Source: VGBK01 sp964548475 (GTDB taxonomy: Bacteria; Actinomycetota; Acidimicrobiia; Spongiisociales; UBA11373). From it: a stretch of 23,650 nt of DNA. Shown piece after piece: positions 1 to 8,043 of the stretch. Under the pieces are notes generated by a model that was not told the origin of the DNA, made no database searches, and worked only from the letters and a program-made list of their open reading frames with translations. The stretch's first letter is position 1; each line of letters starts with the position of its first letter. The translations under genes and the position numbers were made by a program. The stretch spans positions 1 through 23,650 of the forward strand of contig CAZJRF010000021.1 of the NCBI GenBank assembly GCA_964548475.1, given 5' to 3'.

Positions 1-915
1 CACTTCCTGGGCAAGGAGACGGTGCAGAACCTGCTGGTCTTCCGCTTCGCCAACCCTCTCTTCGAGTCGTCCTGGAACCGCGACCGCATCGCACGCGTCG
101 AGATCACGGTGGCCGAGTCGGTCGGCGTGGGGAGCCGCGCCCGCTACTACGACCGGGCGGGGGCGGTGCGCGACATGCTGCAGAGCCATCTGACCCAGGT
201 GCTCACCCTCATATCCATGGAGCCCCCGATCTCGATGCAGGCCGATGCGGTGCGGGCGGAGAAGGTGAAGGTCCTCCGCTCCATCCGCCCCCTCGACCCT
301 GGCCGGCTGGTGCTCGGGCAGTATGAGGCGGGCACCACCGAAGAGGGCACGCTTCTCGCCTACCGCGAGACCGAAGGCGTCGCCCCCGGGTCGCGCACCC
401 CCACCTATGCCGCCGCCACGCTGTTCGTGGACAACTGGCGCTGGCAGGGGGTCCCCTTCCACCTGCGCACCGGCAAAGGCCTGGCCGAGCGCCGCACCCG
501 GGTGGTGGTCAGCTTCCGGCCGCCCCCCGTCTGCCTCTACCACGGGGTCAGCGACCACTGCGTCGCTCACTCCGACGTGCTCTACCTGAACCTGCAGCCC
601 GACGAGGGCTTCGAGCTTGAGATCGAGGTCAAGGACCCCGGGGACACCCCGCGCCTGCGCACCGTGCCCCTTCGCTTCGCCTACGCCGACGCCTTCGGCC
701 CCATCCCGGAGGCCTACGAGACCCTCTTGCTCGACGTCATGGAGGGCGACCAGACCCTCTTCGTGCGGGGCGACGAGGCCGAGGAGGCCTGGCGCCTATA
801 CGAACCCATTCTCGACACTCCCCTGCCGGTGCACCCCTACCCGGCCGGCTCCTGGGGTCCTCCCGCCGCCCGCGACCTGCTGGCCGATGCCCCCAACTGG
901 GCGGGCGGGGGCTGA
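1..915 (+). CDS. zwf: Glucose-6-phosphate dehydrogenase, C-terminal part (5' end outside window)
   Basis: Oxidises glucose 6-phosphate to 6-phosphogluconolactone with reduction of NADP+ in the cytoplasmic oxidative pentose phosphate pathway. The open frame enters from the left edge; its first residues HFLGKE correspond to the family's DHYLGKE substrate-binding motif, so about 190-200 N-terminal residues, including the Rossmann domain, lie upstream. The visible 304 residues contain the WNRDRI segment, a YYDRAGAVRDMLQSH stretch whose last His (residue 63 here) aligns with the catalytic base, and the C-terminal beta-sheet domain ending near WGPPAARDLL. The 3' end and stop are intact. It lies 52 bp upstream of the transhydrogenase genes, giving two NADPH-generating systems side by side. 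Assignment is secure; only the start is missing. Confidence 0.96.
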   Translation, partial: HFLGKETVQNLLVFRFANPLFESSWNRDRIARVEITVAESVGVGSRARYYDRAGAVRDMLQSHLTQVLTLISMEPPISMQADAVRAEKVKVLRSIRPLDPGRLVLGQYEAGTTEEGTLLAYRETEGVAPGSRTPTYAAATLFVDNWRWQGVPFHLRTGKGLAERRTRVVVSFRPPPVCLYHGVSDHCVAHSDVLYLNLQPDEGFELEIEVKDPGDTPRLRTVPLRFAYADAFGPIPEAYETLLLDVMEGDQTLFVRGDEAEEAWRLYEPILDTPLPVHPYPAGSWGPPAARDLLADAPNWAGGG

Positions 916-952
916 GCCGCCGCCCCGATGCCGAGTGCCTCCCCGGCCGGAT

Positions 953-958
953 TAGATT
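953..958 (+). promoter_or_regulatory. Candidate -10 box (TAGATT) for the pnt operon
   Basis: TAGATT lies nine bases before the ATG of pntAA, in a 52-bp gap without a Shine-Dalgarno sequence. The position predicts a leaderless or nearly leaderless transcript. No convincing -35 box is visible. It belongs to a set of similarly placed boxes in this window. Confidence 0.45.
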
Positions 959-967
959 GCCGGGGCC

Positions 968-2083
968 ATGCTGATCCGCGTGCTCCGTGAAGCCCGCCCC
1001 GGGGAGACCCGCGTTGCCCTGGTGCCTCGCGGCGTCGCCACCCTCAGCCGGGCCGGCCACCGCCTGCTCGTCCCCGCCGGCGCGGGAGTAGCCGCCGGCC
1101 TGCCCGACGACTCCTACGTCCAGGCCGGCGCGGCGATCTTCGATGGCCCCCCCGCGGCCGCCGACTTGGTGGTGGCCATCGGCCCGGTCGGCCTCGACGA
1201 CGTAGCCCCCACTACCGCTGTCGTCTCCTTCCTGGAACCCCTGGCCCGCCCGGCCGAGATGCGCCGCTTCGCCGCCGCCGGGGTCACCGCCCTCGCCATG
1301 GAGCTCATCCCCCGCACCACCCAGGCGCAGGCCATGGACGCCCTCAGCAGCCAGGCCACCGCCGCCGGGTACCAGGCGGCGCTCCTCGCCGCCACCCGCC
1401 TGCCCCGCTTCCTGCCCATGATGATGACCGCCGCCGGCACCGTTCCCCCCGCCCGGGTGCTGGTCATCGGAGCCGGGGTGGCCGGCCTCCAGGCCATCGC
1501 CACCGCCCGCCGCCTGGGTGCAGTCGTCTCCGGTTACGACATCCGTCCCGCCGCGGCCGAGCAGGTGCAGAGCCTGGGCGCCACCTTCGTGGGCGGCCCG
1601 GTGGAGGCCGCCGCCGAGGCCGCCGGCGGCTACGCCGCGGGGGTGGACGATGAGACTCGCCGGCGCCAGGCCGCCGCTCTGGCCGAGCACGTAGCAGCCT
1701 CCGACATAGTGATCACCGCCGCGCAGGTGCCCGGCAAGCCGGCCCCTCTGCTCGTCACCCGGGAGATGGTGGAGAACATGCGGCCCGGGTCGGTGGTGAT
1801 CGATCTGGCCGCCGGCACCGGCGGCAACTGCGCCGCCACCGTCCCCGACGAGGAGGTCGACGTCGAGGGGGTGCTGGTGCTGGGGCCCCGCGACCTGGCG
1901 GTGGGCACCGCCGGTCACGCCAGCGAGATGTACTCCCGCAATGTGACCGCCCTCATCCAGCACCTGGATGCCGACGGCCGGCTGGTCATCGACTTCGACG
2001 ACCCGATCACCGCCGCCGTCTGTGTCACCCACGCCGGGGAGATCGCCCCGCCTCTGCGGGCCGCCCTGTCGGAGGGCTCGTGA
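968..2083 (+). CDS. pntAA: NAD(P) transhydrogenase subunit alpha part 1 (NAD-binding domain I)
   Basis: This is the soluble NAD(H)-binding domain of proton-translocating transhydrogenase, which drives NADPH formation from NADH with the proton gradient. The 371 residues resemble alanine dehydrogenase/PntA: N-terminal RPGETRVALVP, an ALSSQATAAGYQA segment, LPMMMTAAGT, and the Rossmann glycine motif GAGVAGLQA at about residues 168-176 followed by the acidic residue of GYDIRP. Near the C-terminus are AAQVPGKPAP and VIDLAAGTGGN. The protein ends before the membrane domain, so this is the split alpha subunit known from Rhodospirillum and many actinobacteria. The stop overlaps the next start (GTGATG), consistent with translational coupling. 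The start is supported by the -10 box just upstream. Confidence 0.95.
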   Translation: MLIRVLREARPGETRVALVPRGVATLSRAGHRLLVPAGAGVAAGLPDDSYVQAGAAIFDGPPAAADLVVAIGPVGLDDVAPTTAVVSFLEPLARPAEMRRFAAAGVTALAMELIPRTTQAQAMDALSSQATAAGYQAALLAATRLPRFLPMMMTAAGTVPPARVLVIGAGVAGLQAIATARRLGAVVSGYDIRPAAAEQVQSLGATFVGGPVEAAAEAAGGYAAGVDDETRRRQAAALAEHVAASDIVITAAQVPGKPAPLLVTREMVENMRPGSVVIDLAAGTGGNCAATVPDEEVDVEGVLVLGPRDLAVGTAGHASEMYSRNVTALIQHLDADGRLVIDFDDPITAAVCVTHAGEIAPPLRAALSEGS

Positions 2084-2397
2084 TGCTCGACCCGGTCGTC
2101 CTCGGGGTGATCACCTTCGTCCTAGCTTCCTTCATCGGCTTCGAGGTCATCAGCAAAGTCCCCTCCACCCTGCACACTCCGCTCATGTCGGGATCCAATG
2201 CGATCTCCGGCATCACCCTGGTGGGGGCCCTGCTGGCCACCGGCGGCGGGGCCGACACGCTGGCCACCGTCCTGGCCTTCGTCGCCGTGGCCACCGCCAC
2301 CATCAACGTCGTGGGCGGCTTCCTGGTCACCGACCGCATGCTGGAGATGTTCCGCAAGCGGCGCCGCCCCGAAGAAGGCGGGGAAGGCGCACCGTGA
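2080..2397 (+). CDS. pntAB: NAD(P) transhydrogenase subunit alpha part 2 (membrane domain)
   Basis: A small 105-residue membrane subunit forming part of domain II, the proton channel, of the three-subunit transhydrogenase. It has a short N-terminal stretch and three or so hydrophobic helices. Family landmarks are FIGFEVISKVPSTLHTPLMSG, shown here in two parts (FIGFEVISK, then VPSTLHTPLMSG), and GSNAISGI, followed by TINVVGGFLVTDRML near the C-terminus. The basic tail RKRRRP fits a cytoplasmic C-terminus. Start may be GTG 2080, overlapping the pntAA stop as GTGA, or ATG 2083. The stop overlaps the GTG start of pntB in the same way. Function and complex membership are clear from sequence and position. 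Confidence 0.93.
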   Translation: MMLDPVVLGVITFVLASFIGFEVISKVPSTLHTPLMSGSNAISGITLVGALLATGGGADTLATVLAFVAVATATINVVGGFLVTDRMLEMFRKRRRPEEGGEGAP

Positions 2398-3758
2398 GCG
2401 AGAACCTGCGGGCCCTGCTCTACCTGGTGGCCGCCGCCGCCTTCGTGGTGGGCCTGAGGCGGCTCTCCTCGCCGCGGACCGCCCGGGGCGGAAACGCGGT
2501 GGCCGCCGCCGGCATGCTGGTGGCGGTCGTGGTCACCCTCATCGCCAACGAGGTCTCCTGGTGGGTGATCGGGGGCGGGGTCGCCGTGGGAGCGGTGCTG
2601 GGAGCGGTGGCCGCCCTCCGGGTGAAGATGACCGCTATACCCCAGATGGTGGCCGTGTTCAACGGCTTCGGGGGGCTCGCCTCCGCCCTCGTCGCCGGCG
2701 CCGAGTACCTGCGCGGCGACCCCGCCGCGCTCCCCGTGGAGACGATGGTCAGCATCGTCATCTCGGTGGTCATCGGTTCGGTGGCCTTCACCGGCAGCCT
2801 GATCGCCTTCGCCAAGCTGCAGGAGATCATGCGGGGCGCCCCCATCACCTACCCCGGGCAGCGGACGGTCAACCTGGCCATAGCCCTGGTGATGGTGGCT
2901 CTCGGGGCGTGGGCCGCCGTCACCCACGACGCCCTCCCCTTCTGGGTGGGGGGAGGAGTGGCCCTGGTCCTGGGGATCCTGCAGGTCATCCCCATCGGCG
3001 GGGCCGACATGCCGGTGGTCATCACCCTGCTCAACTCGCTCTCCGGCCTGGCGGCGGCGGCTACCGGCTTCGTCATTAACAACTCCGCCCTCATCATCGC
3101 CGGGGCGCTGGTAGGCGCCTCGGGGATCATCCTGACCAACCTGATGAGCCGGGCGATGAACCGCTCCTGGACCAACGTGCTCTTCGGGGCGTTCGGCGGC
3201 ACCTCTGCCGCCGCCGCGGTCTCGGGCTCGGCCCGGGCCACCAATGCCGACGACGTGGCCATTGCCCTGGCCTACTCCTCCCGGGTGCTCATCGTCCCCG
3301 GCTACGGCCTGGCGGTGGCCCAGGCCCAGCACGCCCTGCGCTCCCTCACCAACGACCTCGAGAAGCGAGGGGTCCGGGTCGCCTTCGCCATCCACCCGGT
3401 CGCCGGGCGCATGCCCGGGCACATGAACGTGCTCCTCGCCGAGGTGGACGTCCCCTACCACCAGCTGCTCGACCTCGACGCCGGCAACGAGTTGATACCG
3501 CGCACCGACGTGGTCCTGGTGGTCGGGGCCAACGACGTGGTGAACCCCTCGGCCCGTGACGATCCCGGCAGCGCCATCTACGGCATGCCGATCATCGAAG
3601 CCGATCGGGCCCGTTCCACGGTGGTGATCAAGCGCAGCCTGGCCCCCGGCTTCGCCGGCATCGACAATCCCCTCTTCTACAAGGAGGGCACGGCCATGCT
3701 GTTCGGCGACGCCCGCCAGGCCCTCACCGACCTGGTCGCCGCCCTGGCCGGGGTCTGA
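2394..3758 (+). CDS. pntB: NAD(P) transhydrogenase subunit beta
   Basis: Beta subunit carrying the rest of the membrane domain II and the NADP(H)-binding domain III. The first about 270 residues are strongly hydrophobic with eight or nine helices; the segment MVAVFNGFGGLASALVAGAE is a family hallmark. The C-terminal domain shows VPGYGLAVAQAQ (about residues 300-312), RMPGHMNVLLAE (about 338-350), VGANDVVNP (about 377-385), YGMPI and KRSLAPGFAGIDNPLF, all NADP-site landmarks. I chose GTG 2394 because it overlaps the pntAB stop by four bases (GTGA) and gives 454 residues, the usual family length; the frame stays open far upstream but that part is non-homologous read-through of pntAA/pntAB. Intact. 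Confidence 0.95.
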   Translation: MSENLRALLYLVAAAAFVVGLRRLSSPRTARGGNAVAAAGMLVAVVVTLIANEVSWWVIGGGVAVGAVLGAVAALRVKMTAIPQMVAVFNGFGGLASALVAGAEYLRGDPAALPVETMVSIVISVVIGSVAFTGSLIAFAKLQEIMRGAPITYPGQRTVNLAIALVMVALGAWAAVTHDALPFWVGGGVALVLGILQVIPIGGADMPVVITLLNSLSGLAAAATGFVINNSALIIAGALVGASGIILTNLMSRAMNRSWTNVLFGAFGGTSAAAAVSGSARATNADDVAIALAYSSRVLIVPGYGLAVAQAQHALRSLTNDLEKRGVRVAFAIHPVAGRMPGHMNVLLAEVDVPYHQLLDLDAGNELIPRTDVVLVVGANDVVNPSARDDPGSAIYGMPIIEADRARSTVVIKRSLAPGFAGIDNPLFYKEGTAMLFGDARQALTDLVAALAGV

Positions 3759-3760
3759 CC

Positions 3761-4348
3761 GTGGAGCACCGCCGGGTGGTCGCGCGGCGCCATATGGTGC
3801 GGCGCTACCGGCCCGACCCCGTCGACCCCGCCGCCCTCGAGCGCATCGCCCGGGCCGCCCTGCGCGGGCCCACCGCCGGCCACGCTCAGGGCATCTCGGT
3901 GGTGGTGGTTACTGATTCCCAACGGCGGGCGGCCATCGCTCGCCTGGCCGGCGAGGAGGCATGGGTGGCCCGTGGCCGGGAGCCCTGGCTCTCCGCCGCC
4001 CCCGCTCACCTGGTGCTGTGCGTGGAGCCGGATACCTACCGGGAGCGCTACGGCCGGCCCGACAAAGACCCCGATGCCCTCTCCCTGCCCTGGTGGTGGG
4101 TGGACGGCGGGGCCGCCCTCGCCCTGGTGCTCCTGGCGGCGGTAGATGAGGGGCTCGCCGCCGGCTTCCTGGGCGCCCACCGGCTGCGCGGCCTGGCGGA
4201 CCTGCTCGGCCTCCCGGCGAACGTGATGCCGCTGGGGGTGGTCACCGTCGGCCGTCCCGCCGAGGAAGAAGACCCGGCCACCCGGCCCCGACGCCCGGCC
4301 GCCGAAGTGCTGCACCGCGAGCGCTGGGGAGAGCCCTTCCCCGGCTGA
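3761..4348 (+). CDS. Nitroreductase-family FMN oxidoreductase
   Basis: A 195-residue protein with the nitroreductase-like outline: an N-terminal RRHMVRRYRPDPVD FMN-phosphate-binding start, GPTAGHAQGISVVVVTD (first FMN-contact region, about residues 32-48), and a C-terminal LGAHRLRGLADLLGLP followed by VMPLGVVTVGRP, which matches the family's GxP motif region. Such proteins use NAD(P)H to reduce nitro compounds, quinones or cofactors; the substrate cannot be deduced. GTG 3761 begins two bases after the pntB stop, so it is almost certainly the last gene of the pnt operon, which supplies the NADPH it would use. The family identification is from motif shape only; it could equally be one of the actinobacterial F420-related members. 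Confidence 0.78.
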   Translation: MEHRRVVARRHMVRRYRPDPVDPAALERIARAALRGPTAGHAQGISVVVVTDSQRRAAIARLAGEEAWVARGREPWLSAAPAHLVLCVEPDTYRERYGRPDKDPDALSLPWWWVDGGAALALVLLAAVDEGLAAGFLGAHRLRGLADLLGLPANVMPLGVVTVGRPAEEEDPATRPRRPAAEVLHRERWGEPFPG

Positions 4349-4362
4349 GAGCTGTTCGGCCC

Positions 4363-4381
4363 GCCGGTTGCGACGACCGGC
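4363..4381 (+). terminator. Short inverted repeat behind the nitroreductase gene
   Basis: GCCGGT and ACCGGC form a six-pair stem with a seven-base loop, fifteen bases after the nitroreductase stop. There is no T-run, so it is at most a weak terminator or RNA 3' end structure separating the pnt operon from metK. Confidence 0.25.
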
Positions 4382-4394
4382 CCGCCCCGGCGGC

Positions 4395-4400
4395 TATCCT
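4395..4400 (+). promoter_or_regulatory. Candidate -10 box (TATCCT) upstream of metK
   Basis: TATCCT lies 27 bases before the metK ATG and would give a leader of about 20 bases. The leader has no Shine-Dalgarno motif. The same layout (26 bases) is found upstream of the exchanger gene at 18785. No clear -35 box. Confidence 0.35.
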
Positions 4401-4427
4401 CGCCGCTCGACCACCCGTAACCCCACC

Positions 4428-5627
4428 ATGCCGCCGCGCCACCGTACCTTCACCTCCGAATCGGTCTCCATGGGCCACCCCGACAAGGTCGCCGACCGTA
4501 TCGCCGACGCCCTTCTCGACCACCTCCTGCGTTCCGACCCGCTGGCCCGCGTCGCCTGTGAGGTGCTGGTCAGCGGGCGCCGCGTGATCCTGGCCGGCGA
4601 GGTCACTGCCACCCCGCGGCCGGACCGCCGGTCGCTGCGCGAGGTGGTGCGCCGCACGATCGCCGCCGCCGGCTACGACTCGTGGGCCTCCGGCTTCGAC
4701 CCCTCCCGGGCCTCGGTGCGCCTGTACCTGCGGCGCCAGTCGGCCGACATCGCCCGGGCGGTGGGTGCCGACGGCGAGCTGGGAGCCGGCGACCAGGGGA
4801 TGATGATCGGCTACGCCACCCGCCAGACCCCCGAGTTGATGCCCCTGCCCATCACCCTTGCTCACCGCCTGGTCGCCGCACAGGCGGCCGCCCGCACTGA
4901 GGGCCGGGTGCCCGGCCTGCGCCCCGACGCCAAGTCCCAGGTAACGGTGGCCTACGAGGGTCGCCGGCCGCTCGCCGTTGAGGCGCTGGTGCTGTCTACT
5001 CAGCACGAACCGGTGTGGAACGACCGGCAGGACGAGCTGGCCGCGATCATCGGCGAGCACGTGCTCCGCCCCGCCCTCGGCGACTGGTGGCACGACGACA
5101 TCGTGACCCACGTCAACCCCGGCGGGCCGTTCTGCCTGGGCGGGCCCGCCGCCGACACCGGCCTCACCGGCCGCAAGATCATCGTGGACACCTACGGGGG
5201 ATGGGCCCCCCACGGGGGCGGGTCCTTCTCCGGCAAGGACGCCACCAAGGTGGACCGTTCCGCCAGCTACATGGCCCGCCACGTGGCCAAGAACCTGGTG
5301 GCCGCCGGGCTGGTCGACCAGTGCGAGGTGCACTTCTCCTACGCCATCGGGGTGCCCGACCCCACCTCGGTGGCGGTCGATTGCCTCGGCACCGAGCAGG
5401 TCGACGAGGCCTCTCTGGAGTGCCTGGTCCGCGAGACCTTCCCGCTCACCCCCCGCGGCATCATCGACTACCTGGGGCTGCGGCGGCCCATCTTTGAACC
5501 GGCCAGCTATCACGGCCACTTCGGCCGCACCCCCGGAGAGGCCGGCGAAGGCACCTTCTCCTGGGAGAGCACCCACCGCGCCCCCGAGCTGGCGGCCGCC
5601 TGCGGCGCGACGGCCCCGGGCCGATGA
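4428..5627 (+). CDS. metK: S-adenosylmethionine synthetase
   Basis: Makes S-adenosylmethionine from methionine and ATP. The 399 residues carry TSESVSMGHPDK near the N-terminus (catalytic His and Asp in GHPDK), GAGDQGMMIGYA (adenosine loop), LRPDAKSQVT, STQHEPVW, GLTGRKIIVDTYGG and GGGSFSGKDATKVDRSASY (phosphate-binding loop), and C-terminal GHFGR. All catalytic landmarks seem present. ATG 4428 is chosen because homology starts a few residues later (RTFTSESVS); a TTG further upstream would only add a basic, proline-rich non-homologous extension. The motif reads VSMGHPDK rather than the more common VSEGHPDK, a variant I associate with other phyla. The stop overlaps the next gene (ATGA). An unusual neighbourhood for metK, with no methyltransferase nearby. 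Confidence 0.95.
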   Translation: MPPRHRTFTSESVSMGHPDKVADRIADALLDHLLRSDPLARVACEVLVSGRRVILAGEVTATPRPDRRSLREVVRRTIAAAGYDSWASGFDPSRASVRLYLRRQSADIARAVGADGELGAGDQGMMIGYATRQTPELMPLPITLAHRLVAAQAAARTEGRVPGLRPDAKSQVTVAYEGRRPLAVEALVLSTQHEPVWNDRQDELAAIIGEHVLRPALGDWWHDDIVTHVNPGGPFCLGGPAADTGLTGRKIIVDTYGGWAPHGGGSFSGKDATKVDRSASYMARHVAKNLVAAGLVDQCEVHFSYAIGVPDPTSVAVDCLGTEQVDEASLECLVRETFPLTPRGIIDYLGLRRPIFEPASYHGHFGRTPGEAGEGTFSWESTHRAPELAAACGATAPGR

Positions 5628-6802
5628 GCGTGGAGATCCACGGCTCGGTCGCCCCCGGTTTCGAGCCGGTCCGGGAGGCCTTTGCCGCCAACTTCGCCGA
5701 GCGGGGCGAGGTGGGCGCCGCCTTCTGCGCTTGCGTGGAGGGGCAGGTGGCGGCCGACTTGTGGGGCGGGGAGGCCCGCCCCGGCGTGCCCTGGGCGGAG
5801 GACACCATGGTGCTGGTCTTCTCCACCACCAAGGGCCCCACCACGTTCACCATCCAGGTCCTGGCCGACCGGGGGGCGGTCGACATTGAGGCCCCGGTCG
5901 CCTCCTACTGGCCCGAGTTCGCCGCCGAGGGCAAGGGGGAGATCACCGTCCGGAACGTCCTCACCCACACCTCCGGCGTCATCGACTTCCCCGCCTACCA
6001 GGCGGTGGTCGGGGATCCCGCCTGGTGGCTCGACCTCGACCGGGTGGCCGCCTCCTTTGCGGCGGCCGTCCCCGCCTGGGAGCCGGGAACGGCCCACGGC
6101 TACCACGGGGTCTCCTTCGGGCTGCTCTTGGGCGAGGTGGTGCGCCGGGCCACCGGCCGTACCCTGGGCCGGTCGTTTGCCGAACTGATAGCCGTGCCCC
6201 TGGGCCTCGACTTCCACATCGGGCTGCCCGACACCGAACATGACCGGGTGGCTTTGTTGATCGACGCCCCGCCGCCCACCGACCCGGTGATGGTGGCCTA
6301 CCTCTCGCTCTTCAACCCCGACACCTTGACCGGGCGCGCCCACTTCAGCGGTGACGCGGGCTTCGCCCACGTCAGCAGCCAGTTCAACCGCCCGGAGATC
6401 TGGGGCGCCGACTTCGGCTCCGGCGGCGGCATCGGCACGGCGCGCGCCCTGGCCGCCATGTACGACGCCCTGGCCCACGGCGGGACGCGGCAGGGGCACC
6501 GCCTGGTCTCGGAACGGTCGGTGGCCCTCCACGCAGCCGAAACCCGCAACGGGCCAGACCTGGTGCTGATTTTCGAGACCCGCTACGGCCTGGGGTACCA
6601 GCTCCCCACCCCCTTTGCCGACCTGGGCCCCTCCCCCACCGCCTTCGGGCACGCCGGGCTGGGCGGCTCGGTGGGCTTCGCCGACCCCGGGCGGAGGATC
6701 GCGGTGGGCTACACCCCCAATCAGTTGCTCTTCCCGGCTCCGGGGGAGACCACCCGGGCGGAGGCGCTGGCCTCCGCCCTTTACGCCTGCCTGGGCTCGT
6801 GA
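5624..6802 (+). CDS. Beta-lactamase-fold serine hydrolase (EstB/family VIII esterase-like)
   Basis: A 392-residue class C beta-lactamase-related hydrolase. The nucleophile motif SxxK is STTK with Ser67 and Lys70; the second motif has Tyr160 in a YHGVSFG context, as in EstB-type esterases rather than the YxN of true beta-lactamases; GHAGLGGS with His343 replaces the KTG box. No signal peptide is visible (the start MSVEIHGSVAPGF is hydrophilic), so it is probably cytoplasmic and acts as an esterase or amidase rather than on cell-wall drugs. The substrate is unknown. The start overlaps the metK stop and its own stop overlaps the kynU start by four bases each, so the three genes should be translated together. 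Confidence 0.88.
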   Translation: MSVEIHGSVAPGFEPVREAFAANFAERGEVGAAFCACVEGQVAADLWGGEARPGVPWAEDTMVLVFSTTKGPTTFTIQVLADRGAVDIEAPVASYWPEFAAEGKGEITVRNVLTHTSGVIDFPAYQAVVGDPAWWLDLDRVAASFAAAVPAWEPGTAHGYHGVSFGLLLGEVVRRATGRTLGRSFAELIAVPLGLDFHIGLPDTEHDRVALLIDAPPPTDPVMVAYLSLFNPDTLTGRAHFSGDAGFAHVSSQFNRPEIWGADFGSGGGIGTARALAAMYDALAHGGTRQGHRLVSERSVALHAAETRNGPDLVLIFETRYGLGYQLPTPFADLGPSPTAFGHAGLGGSVGFADPGRRIAVGYTPNQLLFPAPGETTRAEALASALYACLGS

Positions 6803-8043
6803 CGACGCGTTGCGGGGCTGTGCTTCTCGACGAGACCGACCCTCTCCGCCCCTTTCGCGCCCACTTCGTCATCCCCGAGGGGAGCCCCACCTACCTGGAC
6901 GGGAACTCGCTGGGGCGCCTGCCCCGGGCGACCGTCGATGCCCTGGCCCGGGTGGTGACCGAGGATTGGGGCGGCCGCCTGGTGGAATCCTGGGAGGATT
7001 GGATCGACCTGCCCGCCCGGGTCGGGGCTCGCCTCGCCCCGCTGCTGGGTGCCGCTCCCGACGAAGTGATCCTTGCCGACTCCACCTCGGTCAATCTCTA
7101 CCGCCTGGCGGCAGCCGCCCTCGACTTCTCTGGTCGCCGGGCCCTGGTCACCGACGCGGGCAACTTCCCCACCGACCGCTACGTCCTGGAAGGCCTGGCC
7201 CGGGAACGGGATGCCGAACTGCGCCTGTTGGAGACCGACCCCATCCTCGGGCCCACCACCGCCGACCTGACTCCGGTGCTCGACGACCAGGTCGCCCTGG
7301 TCTGCCTCTCCCACGCCTCCTACCGCTCGGCCGCCCTGGCGGATCCGGTCGCCATCGGGCAGACCGCGCACCGCCGCGGGGCGCTCGTCCTCTGGGATCT
7401 CAGCCACTCGGCCGGGGTGGTGCCCATCGACCTCCCCGGGTGGGAGGCCGACCTGGCGGTGGGCTGCACCTACAAGTACCTGAACGGCGGGCCCGGCTCG
7501 CCGGCGTTCCTGTTCGTGCGCCGCTCCCTACGGGAGTCCTTGCAGCCGGCCCTCTGGGGGTGGTTCGGCCACGCCGACCAGTTCTCCTTCGAGCCCGGCT
7601 TCCGGCCCGCCCTCGGCATGACCCGCTTCCTGGCCGGGTCGCCCCCCATCCTCGCACTCACCGCCGCCGGCGTCGGGATCGACCTGGTCGCCGCCGCCGG
7701 CCTTCCCGCCATCCGCGCCAAGAGCGTGGCGGCCACGACGATGATGCTGGAGCGCTACGACGCCCGTCTCGCCCCCCTCGGCGTCGGCCTGGGTACCCCC
7801 CGGGAGGCAGAGCGCCGGGGCTCCCACCTCGCCCTGCGCCATCCGGAAGGTCTCGCGCTGAGCCGCTGGCTGCGGGCCGAGGCCGGGGTGGTGGCCGACT
7901 TCCGTCCCCCCGACATCCTCCGCCTGGCGGTCTCCCCCCTCTACAACTCGTTCGTCGAGGTCTGGGACGCCCTGGAGGCCCTCGCCACCGCCCTCGAGAG
8001 CGAGGCCTACCGAGACTTTGCCGGGGGCGGCCGGGTCACCTGA
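6799..8043 (+). CDS. kynU: Kynureninase
   Basis: PLP enzyme that splits kynurenine (or 3-hydroxykynurenine) into (hydroxy)anthranilate and alanine. The 414-residue protein has the family start motif TYLDGNSLGR (about residues 32-41), ADSTSVNLYR, a DAGNFPTDRY cofactor segment, VCLSHASYRSA, LWDLSHSAGV with the PLP-binding Asp, and CTYKYLNGGPGSPAF with the Schiff-base Lys at residue 226, followed by FEPGFRPALGMTRFLAGSPP. GTG 6799 overlaps the hydrolase stop (GTGA). No tryptophan or indoleamine dioxygenase, kynurenine 3-monooxygenase or canonical formamidase lies in the window, so either those genes are elsewhere or the enzyme serves an imported or biosynthetic kynurenine. Its last eight bases overlap the convergent enolase-superfamily gene. 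Confidence 0.92.
   Translation: MTTRCGAVLLDETDPLRPFRAHFVIPEGSPTYLDGNSLGRLPRATVDALARVVTEDWGGRLVESWEDWIDLPARVGARLAPLLGAAPDEVILADSTSVNLYRLAAAALDFSGRRALVTDAGNFPTDRYVLEGLARERDAELRLLETDPILGPTTADLTPVLDDQVALVCLSHASYRSAALADPVAIGQTAHRRGALVLWDLSHSAGVVPIDLPGWEADLAVGCTYKYLNGGPGSPAFLFVRRSLRESLQPALWGWFGHADQFSFEPGFRPALGMTRFLAGSPPILALTAAGVGIDLVAAAGLPAIRAKSVAATTMMLERYDARLAPLGVGLGTPREAERRGSHLALRHPEGLALSRWLRAEAGVVADFRPPDILRLAVSPLYNSFVEVWDALEALATALESEAYRDFAGGGRVT

Noticed and set aside
4349..4427. SAM riboswitch upstream of metK.
   Set aside because: The gap is only 79 bases, has just one short stem, and the likely leader is about 20 bases, too short for any known SAM riboswitch class.
737..5576. Long minus-strand open frames opposite pntAA, pntB and metK (up to about 480 codons).
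   Set aside because: They are Gly/His/Asp-rich, have no recognisable motif and lie opposite genes with clear families; extreme GC at third positions keeps antisense frames open.
5624..6802. A secreted beta-lactamase conferring resistance.
   Set aside because: No signal peptide, and the YxN and KTG motifs are replaced by esterase-type YHG and HAG.
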